A DNA stretch of 64,000 bases from Apodemus sylvaticus (GCF_947179515.1 NC_067472.1:178698078-178762077), one strand, 5' to 3'. Shown: positions 47,087 through 59,979, numbered from the stretch's first letter. Notes: generated by a model not told the origin, from the letters alone. A program made the numbers and translations.

Positions 47087-49919
47087 GTTGTACTGTGGTA
47101 GTGCAAACAGTAACAGTGCAAATGTGATTAGGCAGAGGTGTGAATTGCACAGGAGAGGCTCTGTCTGAAAGCTGACACGTAAAATTTCTCAACATCACAC
47201 TGTGAAACATATTTTCAAAATACAGGCAAAACATGAGGCCCCCGCCCTACTACACAGTGTTCTTACAAATCAGTCTGTCTACTCCACAGCTCCCTAAGCA
47301 AACAAGACAAAGAGCGGACAAGATGGGGAGAAAACGGCTAAGGGGCAAAGATGGACTTCCCAGTAGTTCAGAGACATCCACTAAGATGGTGGGAGACACT
47401 TCTTTCTCATTAGTCGGGGGAAGAAGAATTAGCATAGAGAGAGCATCATAAGTCCTGAGGTCCAGCGGACACATGGCCACGCCTAAAATGCCACCAGCAC
47501 GTTGGTGGGCATGGTGGCTTCTGGAGAAGGCTCACTCGGCTCCTCCCGGTTTTGCGACTTACTAGGCAGAGGAGGGGCTGCTCACCCCTCACTGGATTAG
47601 CTAAAAATCCCAGTAAGCAGCTACCCTCCAAATGCTGCCACCAGATGCCACTTGAGTTGGGCAGCTTTGCTGAAAGGCAGTTGGTTCTTTGTGCTTTGAA
47701 ATATTCCCAGAAATGTCACTGTAGGAATCCACCCCAAAACAACGATCAGTTAGACTCCCTCAGGAAATAGTGGAAGCTGAAGACATTATAGCATCAGTCC
47801 CATTGGCAAGTACCTAGCTATCTGGGTGATGGACTGGGCAGGGGGACTACACAGATTCCTTTAGAGCTCCCAGGTCTGTAAAGAAGGAAGGACATGTCCT
47901 CCCACTGTGATCCTCCTGCACATCCGTCTGTTCATCTGGGACCCAGAGAGACCCTGGGTGGGTGAGCTTCAGGGCGACAGCTTTTCCTACATTGTAGTTT
48001 ACAGTGTTCTGTGCTGACAGGCAGGCAGAGCTTTTACCTTCCTAGCAGAGTAAAGCTATTTTCACTGCTGAACACTTTCAGAGAGTGATGAAAACTGGCC
48101 AGCAGTGAATCCCTCCCTGCAGTGACAACTCACACTTTTCAAGTGTGGCCCAGAGCCAGGCTGACTTTTCGAGGCTGCCACAAGGGGTCGCTCGTGCACA
48201 CCATCAGCCTCCAGCTAGGAGCACCTTGAAATACCTGTAGGCTGACAGTGAGGACCATCTGCTTTCTAGACTACCTTTATAGACAAATTAAAAATTATGC
48301 AACCCAGGCCTACATCTGGCCTGACTCGAAATCAGGAAACCTGGAGATGCTGAAGGCCCCTGGAGGCCAGGACTGGGGTCCCAGGCACATCAATCACCCC
48401 GGGAGTCACACAGGGGCTTTCCTCAGAGGGGACGCTCCAGAATGCACATTCTCAATGCTTCTTTCAGGGTCTCCATTTTGACCATGTTTTGCCTCCTGGG
48501 CACAGAACTTTCCCGGAGGGACAGCATCCTCAAAGACTCTCCCCCTAGCCTCTTATCACACATACTTGGTAGCAGTTCTGCCTGGGACAGGCACCCTGTC
48601 TCTAGGGATGACTGCTCTTCAGCTTTCTGGTGAGTACATTCCAAGTGGCCACCAGCTGGCGAGCCTCAGAAGCCTGTTGGAGGGAGGGGCCAAGAAGAAA
48701 CCTCACCAGGGCAGGGTGTCCTCTTAGAAGACGGTACACCCTGTCTCCTATACACTGTGTCAAAAAGTACAGAAACAAACTGTAGGCAAGGCTCGGGTGT
48801 GTGATTCAGGGAACTCACCACATGAACAACTGCTCAGTTCTGCCTCAAAAGCCTTTCTCTAAGATTGGGTCTCTCAAAGCCCTTCTGCACAGAGAGGCAT
48901 CCACACTCTCCGCACAAGGAGCAGGGAGGTGGAAGCAACCTTTGACCGCTCCATCTTGTGCACGGTGCATTCTGTCTGTTGGGGGCACCCATGTAAACCA
49001 ACACACCTTCCCACCAACAGAGAGCCCGAGGCAGGCCACCAGGCTAACCTGCAGCTTTTAAAACATCCAAGGTGCCCCTGGTGCTGTCACTAGGCAAGAC
49101 CCAGCTATCCATCTGCCTGGCCCAGAAGTGACAGGAAGCTTTTCCACTCAGGAAGACCAGGCCACTCTGTGGACTCCAGCTTGCTACCAAGACAGATTCA
49201 ACCAGCCTGGGCAAACCACCTCAAATGTACAGAGTATCACATGGTCATATCCTCTGGGACAGAAAACTGAGATTCAGCAAATAGCCTGAATCTGGAAGGA
49301 TTTCCAGTCACAACCTCAAAATCCCCCAATTAAATGCATGGTTGGATGGCAAAAGATGGAAGGTCCGGGATCCTGGGCTCTTGGGCAAATGGCCGGAAAG
49401 CAGTGGCCAGGGCAGGACCTAAGTCTCACCTACAGATTCTTTTTGTTTTGTTTCTGTGTTGTCTTGTCTTTTTGAGACAGCCTCAATTGTTTCAGCTACA
49501 GCAGCTAGTAAGCGTGCTGGCTTAAAATTACAGGCTTTCCTTCCCATACTGCCTGTGACCTGGGGCATCCTTTCAGGAAATTATTTCTACCTTACTGACT
49601 TGAAATAAGTCAGTGGGTCCCCAAGACCCTAAGAGTTACTGGTAAATGTACTGTGACCCTGTCCAACCTTTGCCCCCAGGGTAGAATGTGCTGAGTGATA
49701 GCCAGGGTTCTTGCTTCCCTAGAAACCTCAATAACCAAGGAAGAGCTCCTGTTATGAAGTGCCTACCTCCTGGCTGTTGGGTCGATAGTGGGAGCAAGTA
49801 TTTCAACCTTAGACCCCAGTGCTCAGCCTGCCCCACCCTGCACAGGAGGAAGTCCCACTCTGCAAACACACAGGGCATAGCGAAGCCCTTGAGACGGTCC
49901 TAGAATAATGATGGCTACT

Positions 49920-50215
49920 TTGTCCCTCTAGGGGCCTTAACTAATTTATAAGGCAATTTTAATAATAACTATATATTAATTTTACATCCCCCTTTTACCT
50001 ATTCCAGTGGCTATGAGCTGTAAGGAGTTAGGTAATATATTGCATTGGGCTTCTGGGGACTTTTTATTAACTAATGCCTCGTATTTAAAAAATGCTTTGT
50101 GTCAAATGAGAAACATTAAGAAATGCTGTCCCTTTCATAATTGCTTCTAATAGACTCAGGTCCAGGCCCTGGCCTTAGCAGACAGCAGGGGTGGCACTTC
50201 CCCTGATTGCATTTA
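49920..50215. promoter_or_regulatory. AT-rich island
   Basis: A repeat-free AT-rich segment with TTAATAATAACTATATATTA, CTTTTTATTAACTAATGCC and GTAATATATTGC. It could be regulatory or simply AT-rich DNA. Confidence 0.3.
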
Positions 50216-51924
50216 ACTTTATATCTTCTGTGTCGGTCAGTAGAATAATTCAGAGAGTGGTCAAGCGGTCATCTCACTGTGTCAGCCCATAATTCCAGAG
50301 GACACCCGTGAGTCTGGAAGTTATGAGGACCACTCAGGGCTACGGATGCAGCAGCCTTTCAGCCTGTGAGTTAGCGGAGTGGCCCTGCTTTGTAGTTCAG
50401 GTGCTGAAATGCTCACTAACTCCTTCAATGCACAGGCATCTCAGGTGTCCAGACAGAAAGTTCTACAAGCCTTTCTCTGAGGCTGAGACCCAGGGAATTT
50501 CTGGTCTCCTAGGGGGCCCAGCTGTCCCCTCCCCTATGCGCCCTGCTCCTCATTCACCAGAGTTTTACTTGTGTGAGAGTTTTATATATACATGAGACCT
50601 GTTGAGTCACTTGACATTACCTTCCCAAGAGTCATCTGTCCACCTTCCTGTGCACAGCAGCAATCTGTCTGCTCTCCAGGCCTGGGTCCCCATGGTGTGA
50701 CTGAGGCACGGTTGTTCCACCCACCATCAACAGGCCCACGCTTTGCCCACTGTCAGACCTATCCTGGTCTGGGCAACCACGTGCTTACACATTCTGCCTA
50801 GGTGCTGTCTGCTCGGTGGGGTTGTTGGGGCGTCAGACGTGGGGTGCTCAGTTTTAGGAGCTGCTGACAGCTGCTTTTCGGCAGAAGTTCTAGAACCTCT
50901 ATTTCCTGTTTGCTTTCTCCCATGACAGGAACTAAACCTTCACGCCTGTCACCTGCATGAGCCTGGGACCTGAGCTGGAACGGAGGTGTCAGTGGGGTCC
51001 ACCATGCTTGGGGACTGCTCACTTCCACGACTCCTACTGCTGTCTTCCTCACACCAGGCAGAAATGGGAGGGAGGAGGAGCAGGTGACGTTCTCTTGGCA
51101 GAGCTTTTTCTACAAGTAGAGGCTTCATAGGAAAGGAAACTTGGGGGAGGGGGCACACATGTATGCTAGGACCATTTGCAAGAGACCCCCTGAGGTCAGG
51201 TCTGTTGACATTAGAGAAGGAGGGGGTGGTTGGGTCACTGGCCTCCCATCTGAAATTCTAGCTGATTCTCCGAGTTATTTGTATGCAGTTCTGCCTTGAC
51301 TGCGGGGTTGTCTAACTGGCCTGGCAGACCTGCGAGGCACTAGAGGACAGAAGCTGGGGAAGGCTAAGAGAAAACTCCATCATTCACTCTGGGGAAAGAC
51401 TTTGCAGTGAAGCACTTGTGGAGGTTCCTGACTCTCCTGTGTGTGGTCCCTCCCATCACCCGAGCTCTGTGCTGTGCTAAGCCCAGTAAGCTCACTGCCT
51501 CCCCAGGGGGAACTTCAACAGGACCTATCTTTGTATTGTCTTGGGGCCTTGCAAAAGAGTCAGTAGCTGTGTATGTTTCTCTGGAGTTGAGCAGCTTGTC
51601 ACAAGTTCAACAGGAAGCCAGAGCTGCCAGCTGGAGGTAAACTCACGCCCAGTGAGTGGTCAGAGGACCTTGGGAACAGGGTTAGAAACAAACCAGATGG
51701 AGCTGCAGAAAGCCCAGCAAATCATATGTGAGGCCTGCCCACCCGGGCCTGAGCCGCTCTGCTCTGAGAGTAAAAAGCTATACAGCATCTGAGGACATCC
51801 ATGGGTGGGACAGTTACAGACATCTGAGGACACCTGGAGAGACGGCCTTGAAGCTCTCTTCCACAGAGAGAGCTCTAGAGCCTGGGGCCAGGCCCAAGGA
51901 CTCAGAAGATCAAAGTCACAAAGG

Positions 51925-52016
51925 CTGAGGGTGCAGTGCAGGGCTAGAGAGAGCTTGCCAAGCAAGCATAAGGCCCCGGGTTCCATTGCTGCTCCGCAAC
52001 TTATAAAAACCAAAAT
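51925..52016 (+). mobile_element. ID-type SINE
   Basis: GGTGCAGTGCAGGGCTAGAG, CTTGCCAAGCAAGCATAAGG and CCCGGGTTCCATTGCTGC show the tRNA-Ala-like ID body with a short A-rich end. Confidence 0.8.
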
Positions 52017-53037
52017 TTAGGAAAAGAGCTTGGGAAGATGATCAAAGGCACAACGGGAACAGGAGGGAACTGGGTGAGAGTGGGTGGGGTGGCCCTCCTC
52101 ACCCAGCCAGCATTTCCAGGCACCCTCCACAGTGGCTGCAGAAGCCACTAAGAGGGGCCTTCCTTTGTTTTCATTTCCAAACTCCAAAGCCCCCTTGGCT
52201 ATGCGAATGTCTGATCCTGACCCAAAACCATGAGGGACCCTTGGCAAGCCGACACAGAGGAGCCTGTGCTGTGACCGCCTGGGGGGGCCTTGGGAAACTG
52301 GGGCCCCAGAAGCCGGTTTCAGCCATTTATGAATAAATGTAATTAGTATAATGGAAAACAGAATTTTGGAGCCAAGTGGAAGCCCCAGGACAAGGAGCTG
52401 GTGGGTGAGCTCCTGTCCGACCCACCACTTGGCCCCTCATAGTGGACGGGGGTCAGCAGGAGACAAGCCCCTCGCTCAGTTATAGCTAAGAACAAGAGTC
52501 TTGGGGCATCTGGTTTGTCTGGGGGTCTTGGAATTCCTTCCCAATTGCACCGGAACCCACTCCGTTACTTTGTTTTGGATATGGCTGCTCTGGTCGTGGG
52601 GCCCTAGGTCTTCAAGCATGTCCCTAGTGACTTCAGCGACAAGCTGCCTTGTCAGTAAGAACACCAGTGCTCCTGTGTTGCCTTTACCATTACAGGCTGT
52701 GTGCCTCCAGGCTGTTCACTTGGATGGCCCTGAAGTCTCACAGGGTCCTGGGTGGGAACTGCTGAGGGCTGCAGGCTCGCTGTGTCCCAGGCCCTCATAC
52801 CACCACACACCCAACCACCTTCCTGAGCTGTCCCTGAGCTGGGCACTATCTCCACGGGATGCTCACGATGGCCTCAGGCTGGTTGGCATGTGGCTGCTCC
52901 CTCTAGGCCTTAGCAGCTCTCCTCTGCCAGGTAGAATGGGCAGACGGAGAGCGGCAAAAAGGATGAGAGGGAGGTGCAGGCTGGGAAAGGCTCAGCTAAA
53001 GTCGGCCCTGGACTCCCTCTGACCTCTCTGCCTCACT

Positions 53038-53410
53038 TCAGTCTGTTTTCGACTGCTATAACAAATCGCCAAGACCGGGACATTTATAAGGCAAAGAGAC
53101 TTATTTATTTACCTCATGGTCTGGAAACCAGAAGACAACACTGGCTGCTTTTGGTGAGGACCTCATGGTGCATTTCAAAATTGCAGGTGACATCACGTGA
53201 CAGGAACATGTGTAAAAGTGGCTAGGAAGAGTGAGGCTGAGAGGGCGAGGGGGAGATGCCAGACACATTTCAAAACAGCCCTTCCTATACAGACCAATCC
53301 TGCCACGCAGGAATCAGAGCCCACTCTCTGGAGAATAAGCCACACCCTATAAAGGTCCCACCGCAGCTTACACTGCAACACTGGGCCCAAGCTTCCACAC
53401 AAACCCCACC
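53038..53410 (-). mobile_element. Old MaLR LTR (MST/MLT-like), minus orientation
   Basis: GTCTGTTTTCGACTGCTATA, CATTTATAAGGCAAAGAGAC and TAAAGGTCCCACC match the reverse complement of mammalian-wide MaLR LTRs in order. Diverged. Confidence 0.65.
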
Positions 53411-53424
53411 TTGTGCCGCTTCTG

Positions 53425-53582
53425 GATGAGATGAGAAGTGTGAAGAGGGCGATGGGGAAGGGGAGGGGTAGGAATAGAGGGAAGGGAGACAGAGAGGAGG
53501 GGATGGAGAGGAGAGAAGAGAAGGGGAAAGTAAGGACGGTGGAGGACGAGGTGGAGGACAAGGAGGAGGACGAGGACCAGAG
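53425..53582. repeat. Polypurine (GA-rich) tract, about 155 bp
   Basis: Nearly all G and A on plus, with only scattered pyrimidines. It gives a Glu/Arg-rich pseudo-frame. Confidence 0.9.
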
Positions 53583-54244
53583 CACATCAGCCTCTCCCAG
53601 CCACCCAGGCTAGGGTGCTCCTGCCAGTCCAAGATGGCTACAGACATGCTGGGCTGAAGAGACACCTGCCTCACTGTGTGCGGCCCTGGACACAGGCCCA
53701 GACGCTATGGGCAACTCTCATCCAATATATCCTTTGTCTTTCAGCCGACCAGAGCTCATCAGGGAGTAAGGCTGGGGTAATACCAAGAGGGCTCTTACAC
53801 TGCAAACTACATCTGTGCCATCTTCCTACAGCAATCACTGTGACGACAGGCAGGACCCGGTCAGCGTTCCTAGAGTGGGGCAGGGGTAGGGGCATCTCAG
53901 CAGATCCCGAGAGGGAAGCTGTGGCTGACAGCCACCATGACACACTCTGCTGACCCTTGAGACTCTGTGGCTCATTTGTCAAGTGTGTAGTCAAGCCTGC
54001 TGGACACTTACTGTATGCTATGACAACATGGGAAAGCCATGTCCTGAGGCCATGGAAGAGAATCTTTCTACATGAATCCTGAACATAAGAAGACAGGAGC
54101 TATGTGCTGGGAGAACACAGCCATGGGATGGGCCTTGAGGGAGGTCCCTGGCCTTGGTGGCACTTTCAGAAGGATTAGCAAATGGGAATCCTTGTGTGTG
54201 TCAGAGAAGCAGTGATCATACCAAAGGTCCTCAAGAAAAATGCA

Positions 54245-54387
54245 GCCTGGGCCAGGCATGCTGGCACACACCTTTAATCCTAGCACTTAGTAGGCAGAGG
54301 CAGGTAGATCTCTGAGTTTGAGACCAGCCTGGTTTACAACAGCACGTTCCAGGCCATCTGGGACAATACAGTGAGATCCTATCTCAA

Positions 54388-54395
<8 letters not shown>
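54245..54395 (+). mobile_element. B1 SINE
   Basis: GGCCAGGCATGCTGGCACAC, CTTTAATCCTAGCACTTAG and GAGACCAGCCTGGTTTACAA, ending ATCCTATCTCAA. Its tail runs into the compound microsatellite. Confidence 0.93.
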
Positions 54396-54518
<123 letters not shown>

Positions 54519-54597
54519 CCTGGAAAACAGGTCTCTAGGCTGACCCGACCCACAGAAAGGCATCATCACCTGGACTTGGCTCAGAACCGTGAACAAT

Positions 54598-55090
54598 CTT
54601 GTCTCGCAACTGTCAACTTTTTCCTTTCAAGATTCTTTTAAATGATGGCTTGTTTAACCGCCAACATCAATTGGCTGGCAATTTCACGAACAAATGGTTT
54701 TCTGCTTGTCTCTGAGTCCGGCCACTTTTATTTGTCCCTGAGTATTTGGCAGGAACTAGTGACATCAATAAGGAGATGTCAATTTTTAACGGCCACGTGA
54801 CATGTAAAACCTCAGATGGATTTTCCGTCGGCAAACAGGGCGCCTGGAGGAGCGGTTATTAACAGCCCTGGGAGACACATGGGCAAGCCCAGGAGACAGC
54901 AGTCCGGATGTAGACTGGATTAAGGAGACACTGTAGGCACCAGACCTCCAAGCATCATAAATAAAGCTGAAATCTTAGACTGTGGTTGAACCCTCTGCTG
55001 TCATAATCGTTTAGGTCATGGCGGGTTTGATGTTTTATAGCAAAATGACAAATATCTTTCTTAACTGCTGAGTGAGGAGCCCGTTGGCGG
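54598..55090. promoter_or_regulatory. Candidate regulatory island with CACGTG E-box
   Basis: Repeat-free, AT-richer and with retained CpGs. Contains GGCCACGTGAC (54791-54801, USF/TFE-like), ATTGG CCAAT core (54670-54674), TGTTTA FOX-like, TGTGGTT RUNX-like (54981-54987) and GATTAAGG. Function is inference. Confidence 0.45.
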
Positions 55091-55362
55091 AGACCCAGCA
55101 GAGTTTCCCACTACAGGTGAGTGGGAGGCTCTCAGGCGGGAGGTGTCGTCACACAGCACACGTGCTCTGGGGTCTGTGTTCTCACTGACTGTCACCACTT
55201 CCCATCATGTGGCCTTCCTTCCACACCTCTGGTGACGCGTGAGGTCTGGTTCCCACCTTGGTCCAGTAGAGCAGAGGAGAGGGCAGAAAAGGGAATGGCA
55301 GGAGAACAGTGCGGTGAAGTAGCAAGGGTGGGTGAGGAAGGAGGCCTGGAAGCAGCGGGTGA

Positions 55363-55422
55363 CGCCTTGACAGGTGGAGGTCACTCCCAAATCGCCTTGA
55401 CAGGTGGAGGTCACTCCCAAAT
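55363..55422. repeat. Perfect 30-bp tandem duplication
   Basis: The unit beginning CGCCTTGACAGGTGGAGG occurs at 55363-55392 and 55393-55422 without a mismatch. Confidence 0.98.
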
Positions 55423-55837
55423 CCCTGCAGCTGACCCAGTGCCCAGACACAAGCCTAAAGGACGTCGCCAGTGTACATGGACAAGACTTGGGGAGTGTCA
55501 AGAGCCAGGGAGGACTCTTGGAGGGCACGCCCACTGTGCTGGGCACGAGTGAAGATCCCTTTGGCCTCTATGGCCCAACTCTCGCAGGGGCCACATTGTA
55601 CCCACTCAGCAGAAGAAAGCTCACCTGCCTACAATTCTACTCAGCCATGGGCCAACACAGTGAGGGGGCTGCTTCCTCTCCTAGGCCCATGCCCTGACTT
55701 TGGGGCTGTTAAAAAATGGTGCTTGTGGGACACCAGAGAAGAAAGGTCAAAGAGTCCTCCCTTGCCTGACGCCCCAGGATGAGTAAGACTTAAACCGTTA
55801 CTGGGCCTTCTCTGATGACCAGGTGTGAACTGAACAC

Positions 55838-55925
55838 ATCCCAGGCTGACCTTGAACTCTCAATCCTCCTGCCTATATCTCCAAGAGCAGAGATAACAGA
55901 AATGTACCACAATGTCCAGCCCTGT
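55838..55925 (-). mobile_element. B1 SINE, partial and old
   Basis: CCCAGGCTGACCTTGAACTC, TCCTCCTGCCTATATCTCC and TGTACCACAATGTCCAGCC. Confidence 0.8.
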
Positions 55926-55984
55926 CTCAGCTCGTTGGGAAGGAAATCTCCTCAGTAAGAAGGGCAAAGCCAAAAGCCCACCAC

Positions 55985-56185
55985 AGGGCCAAGAGAGATG
56001 GTTCACTGGCTAAGACCAAATACTTCTCTTATGGGAGGTCTAAATTCAAGTCCCCAGCATGCACACTAGGCAGCTCACAACTGTCCGTAATTCCAGCTCC
56101 AGGGAAATCTAGCTTCCAAGGACACCTGTACCATGTGCATGTATAACTCTTCTCCTCCCAATACACACAACTAAGAAAAACTCTG
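55985..56185 (+). mobile_element. B3 SINE, diverged
   Basis: AGAGATGGTTCACTGGCTAA, AATTCAAGTCCCCAGCATGC and TAATTCCAGCTCCAGGGAAA. Confidence 0.85.
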
Positions 56186-56439
56186 GAAAAAGCAAAGTCC
56201 ACCACAGACAGTTCCCCAAGTGACCACAGATCCAATGTATACAAACAAGACTTGAGGAATGTCAAGAACTAGGGAACCAGCACTGTCCTTGCCAGGATAT
56301 CCCTACCTTGAGAAGGGTCTTATGATTAAGTCAAGTTATAACCTTGAAGGTACTGCTACTGTTAGCCTCTCATAATGGCAAAATATTAGTTTCAAGAAAA
56401 TGCCTTTTTAAGATACTATAATTTTATTTATTTTGAGAG

Positions 56440-56612
56440 AGAAAGTGTGTGTGTGTGTGTGTGTGTGTGTATAACCACTATAGCACATGTGTGGAGGTCA
56501 GAGGACACCTTGTGGGAGTCAGTTCTCTACCACACTACCACGTGGGGACTGAACTGGAGTCATGAGGCTTGGGAGCAGGAACCTTTATCTTATCAACCAC
56601 TCACTAGCCCCC
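56440..56612 (-). mobile_element. B2-superfamily SINE with (GT)n
   Basis: (GT)13 at 56446-56471 is followed by GTGGAGGTCAGAGGACACCT, GTGGGGACTGAACTGGAGTC and CAACCACTCACTAGCC, the reverse complement of the tRNA-derived SINE. Confidence 0.8.
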
Positions 56613-58221
56613 CAAAATGTTCTGAAATACAAATTCCCCATTGTCCCCTCAAGCACAGCACTGGGTCACGCAGTCCTTCCCAGTGAAATCCCATGTGGTG
56701 TGCCGTGGGTGGTACCACAGGCTAGGAATAAACCTTTCGCCATGTGCTCTCCAGGCCTCTCGTTTGCTGCCTCAACAGGGAGGAGGTGGGTCCCTTTTTT
56801 CTTCATTCATCGACACTTGCAGGTGTTCCCCATCCCAACTTTCTCCTCTTCACCCTGACAGCTGTAACAAGGTGCTTGGAGCCAAACTGCTGACATCTTC
56901 ATGAGATCAGCTGTGCTTTTTGGGAAAGTCCATCAAGATGGAGGCTGTGAACTACAGCACTTCTGAGAAGTAGGGTGTGGTGAGGATCCCTGGAGTACTG
57001 ACTATCCAGCAATTCCTCCCAACCATCTGTATACAATCTTGCATACCTGCACATGCCTTGGGTCCCTGGGAAGTTCTAGAGTGTAGAATATTGGGGATGA
57101 CTAAAAGAAGAGTCATCTATGAGGCTAAGAGGAAGTGATCATCTATGCTGGGAGAGCTTTGGGTTCTCTCGCACTTGTGTCTGGTAAGGGTGAAATCCTA
57201 CTTTGGTGTGTTTTTGAGACCTTGGGAGAAAGGGGTAGGATTGGTTGCCCACCCTCAGTCCCTGAACCATCCTCATCTCCACCATCTTGGTTCTAGGCCC
57301 CTCCACAAACTCCCTGTTTTGCCTTTCCCCCCTTGCAGTCTGCTCCAGCCATGAGCCTTCTCACCAAGTCTTTTCTCTACTTGGGAACCTGTGCCCCAAC
57401 CCTGTCTCCTACCCTTAACCCTTTCTGTTCTGGTAGCCTGGGCCTCTTACCAACTTCACATCTCACTGGACTGACACCCCTTAAGGTCCACAAGGTAAAG
57501 GCTTAGTTGCTTTGGTGCTGGAAACTTTTAGAGGTAGGCCTGGCTGGAGGTCTTCAAGCCACTGGGCACATGGGCACAGTGAAACACCTGTCCCTCTTCT
57601 CTGTTGCTTTCTAGCCACAGGGTGAACACGTTTGTTCTGCCAAATGCTCCTACCATGATGTTGCCTTGTCATAAGCACAAAGCAATGTAACTGCTACACT
57701 GTGAACTAGAACAGTACATCTGTGAACCAAAACAACCTTCCTCTTTATAGGCTGATCATCTCAGGAGTGTCCCAGGGACAGAACGCCAAGGCAACCAACC
57801 GCCCTCTTAAAACTAATGACAAATGACGCCCAATATTCTCCTCATTACCTTCCCTGACTTCAGTTTTTGACACTGAATTTGTCACCAAATACATGTGACA
57901 TTTGACTTTACTTGATTTATCTCCAGACAGCTTTTCCTTGCTTCTGCTTCCCCAGCTCCCAGAAAAGAGTCTGACACTTGCCATTATGCAGTAAGTATTT
58001 GTGATCTAACAAACTAGCATGGGCCGTCTGCGGATGCCATGCCAGGCAGTAGGAACCAGACAGGCTGCCCAGCAAGGATGGACAACGTGTAGTGGACACC
58101 TGTCGGCTTGCTTGGTTCTGAGTCAAAAGCTTTCTGAAACAGACAGCCTTAGATGTAATTCCTGACCAATTTGGGGTCACCTAAGGTTGGTGGAAACAAT
58201 TCTGGATACTCCTGGTCTGGG

Positions 58222-58345
58222 CAGGTATGGTAGTCATTTGTAAATCCAGTATTCAAGACTCATAGGCAGGAAGCTTGGGAGTCAGAGGTTAGCTGGACTA
58301 TGTGACTACATAGCATGATCCTGTCTCAGACAGACAGACAGACGG
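58222..58345 (+). mobile_element. B1 SINE, strongly diverged
   Basis: GCAGGTATGGTAGTCATTTG and GATCCTGTCTCAGACAGACA. The tail is a GACA/GACG repeat. Confidence 0.65.
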
Positions 58346-58349
58346 ACGG

Positions 58350-58376
58350 AAGCCCCCCTCCCCCCCCCCCGCGCGC
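58350..58376. repeat. Poly(C) tract ending GCGCGC
   Basis: C-runs separated by a single T, then GCGCGC. Confidence 0.9.
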
Positions 58377-59098
58377 TCTTGAAGGAAAAGGGTTCTGTTG
58401 CTTCTTGGAAGCCTAGAGACATTAGCCCAGAGACTTCCTGAAATGGTCTCTACGGAATCACATGTAGGCATTTAACATCTTTCTGAGGAGGCTGTGGCCT
58501 CTGCCTAACCCAGAGGGACCAACTGGCACATATACCCCATTGCAACACCAACAACACGCCCTTTATCTGCCATCCCAGCACTGTAGACCTGATTCCTCGA
58601 TAACCACTGGGCCATGACAACCACATCCCCAGGAAGCATGGCTGCTGGAGGGCACACAGACCCAGGTGACCGTGACCCAGATCTGATGCCACCCTCCCTG
58701 AGCAGCCACCCCTGCCCCTGCCCCGGTGCCTGGTGAGGAGCTTCGGGGTCTCAATCCCCACGCAGCCTCACTCCCTCTCTTGATAGGAGTGCTCACAGGA
58801 TACCTGCTGGGTGGCAGGCCTCACTAGAGGCCCTGTGGTAGGCCCTGGGGCTGACAAGCCAATCTCCAAATCCTGCTTCCCCAATTTGCCCCTGGCATGA
58901 ACATGGACAAATTAGTCTGCTTCTTTGTTCCTCGTCCATTAAAGGAGCTTAAGAATGGTCACTGTGCTCTCGGGGCTGCTCTGAGGATTTGATGGATCGC
59001 ACCCTCATTTAATTATAGATACATATGGGGTCCAGACCAGAGCTGGCCTGTAAACAGGTCTTCAACAATGTCCACTGGAAGTCCTAAGAACTCTTGCT

Positions 59099-59375
59099 AT
59101 GGAGTCTGAAATGTCCCCCATTAGGCTCAAGTATTTGAAAGCCTGGTCCCCAGCCAGTGGCACTGTTGGGGAGGGAACTTTGGGACCTTTGGAACAAGGT
59201 GTCTAGCTCACTGACGCAGACTACTGGGGGTGGTCCTTGAAAGTTATCTCTATCTCTGCTTCCTGCCCAAGCTCTTTGCTTCCCCATTTATCATAATATG
59301 AAGCAGCCACATATCTTTGCCACATCTAAAATGTGTGGCTTCTGCCTGTCATAAAGATGGAAAAAGTAACCAGTG
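59099..59375 (+). mobile_element. MaLR-like LTR fragment
   Basis: ATGGAGTCTGAAATGTCCCC, CCTGGTCCCCAGCCAGTGGC and AAAAAGTAACCAGTGC match in order a common rodent LTR consensus. The subfamily is not resolved. Confidence 0.65.
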
Positions 59376-59534
59376 CAGCTGTGCTCTACCGCTCTCCATA
59401 GGAATAGTAGTAGTATCTAATACAAAGGAGGTGATCAATAAATGTTTGTAAAGCTAGTAAATGTGCTGGAAGCAGCATGGTTTGACTTGAGAGTGCGTTT
59501 CATGGGCATTGTCATATATATGCGCCCCCACATA

Positions 59535-59536
<2 letters not shown>

Positions 59537-59570
<34 letters not shown>
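59537..59570. repeat. (TG)n microsatellite, about 17 units
   Basis: Uninterrupted GT run. Confidence 0.98.
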
Positions 59571-59571
<1 letters not shown>

Positions 59572-59979
59572 GCCTAGGACTACCTGGATCAGCTTCTCTG
59601 GTGGGGACAGGCCACACTCAACCAGCCAAGGCCACCACCTGGCAGTGAGACTCACTACCATTCTTCCTTTTTTCTCATCCCAGCACCCAAGCTATGTCTG
59701 AGGGAACGCCTGCTTGCACAGACACACTCACCGGCCTCCTTACCACCCTCCCTCCGTCTACCAGCCACCCAGAGCCCCAGCCCCAGCTGACAGGATTGCA
59801 GTCCAGCTCCCTTTGCTGTGAGCAGAACTGAGGACTGGCTCTGCTGCCCTGCCCTCCCCTCCCCTCCCCACAAGGACTCACTCATTCCTTTTGCTACTCA
59901 TCTTCCCAGCATGTGGCACTACAGAGCCAGCTCCTCAATTCCTCAGACAAAGAAACCTTTTACTATGCAGGTGTCCCTT

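Noticed and set aside
49440..49500. Possible B1 fragment (TTTTTGAGACAGCCTCAATT)
   Set aside because: Only the GAGACAG word fits; the rest is too short or diverged to call.
52501..53022. 173-residue plus-strand ORF in intron 9
   Set aside because: Its Leu/Ser/Pro-rich composition matches GC-rich non-coding DNA. No family is recognised.
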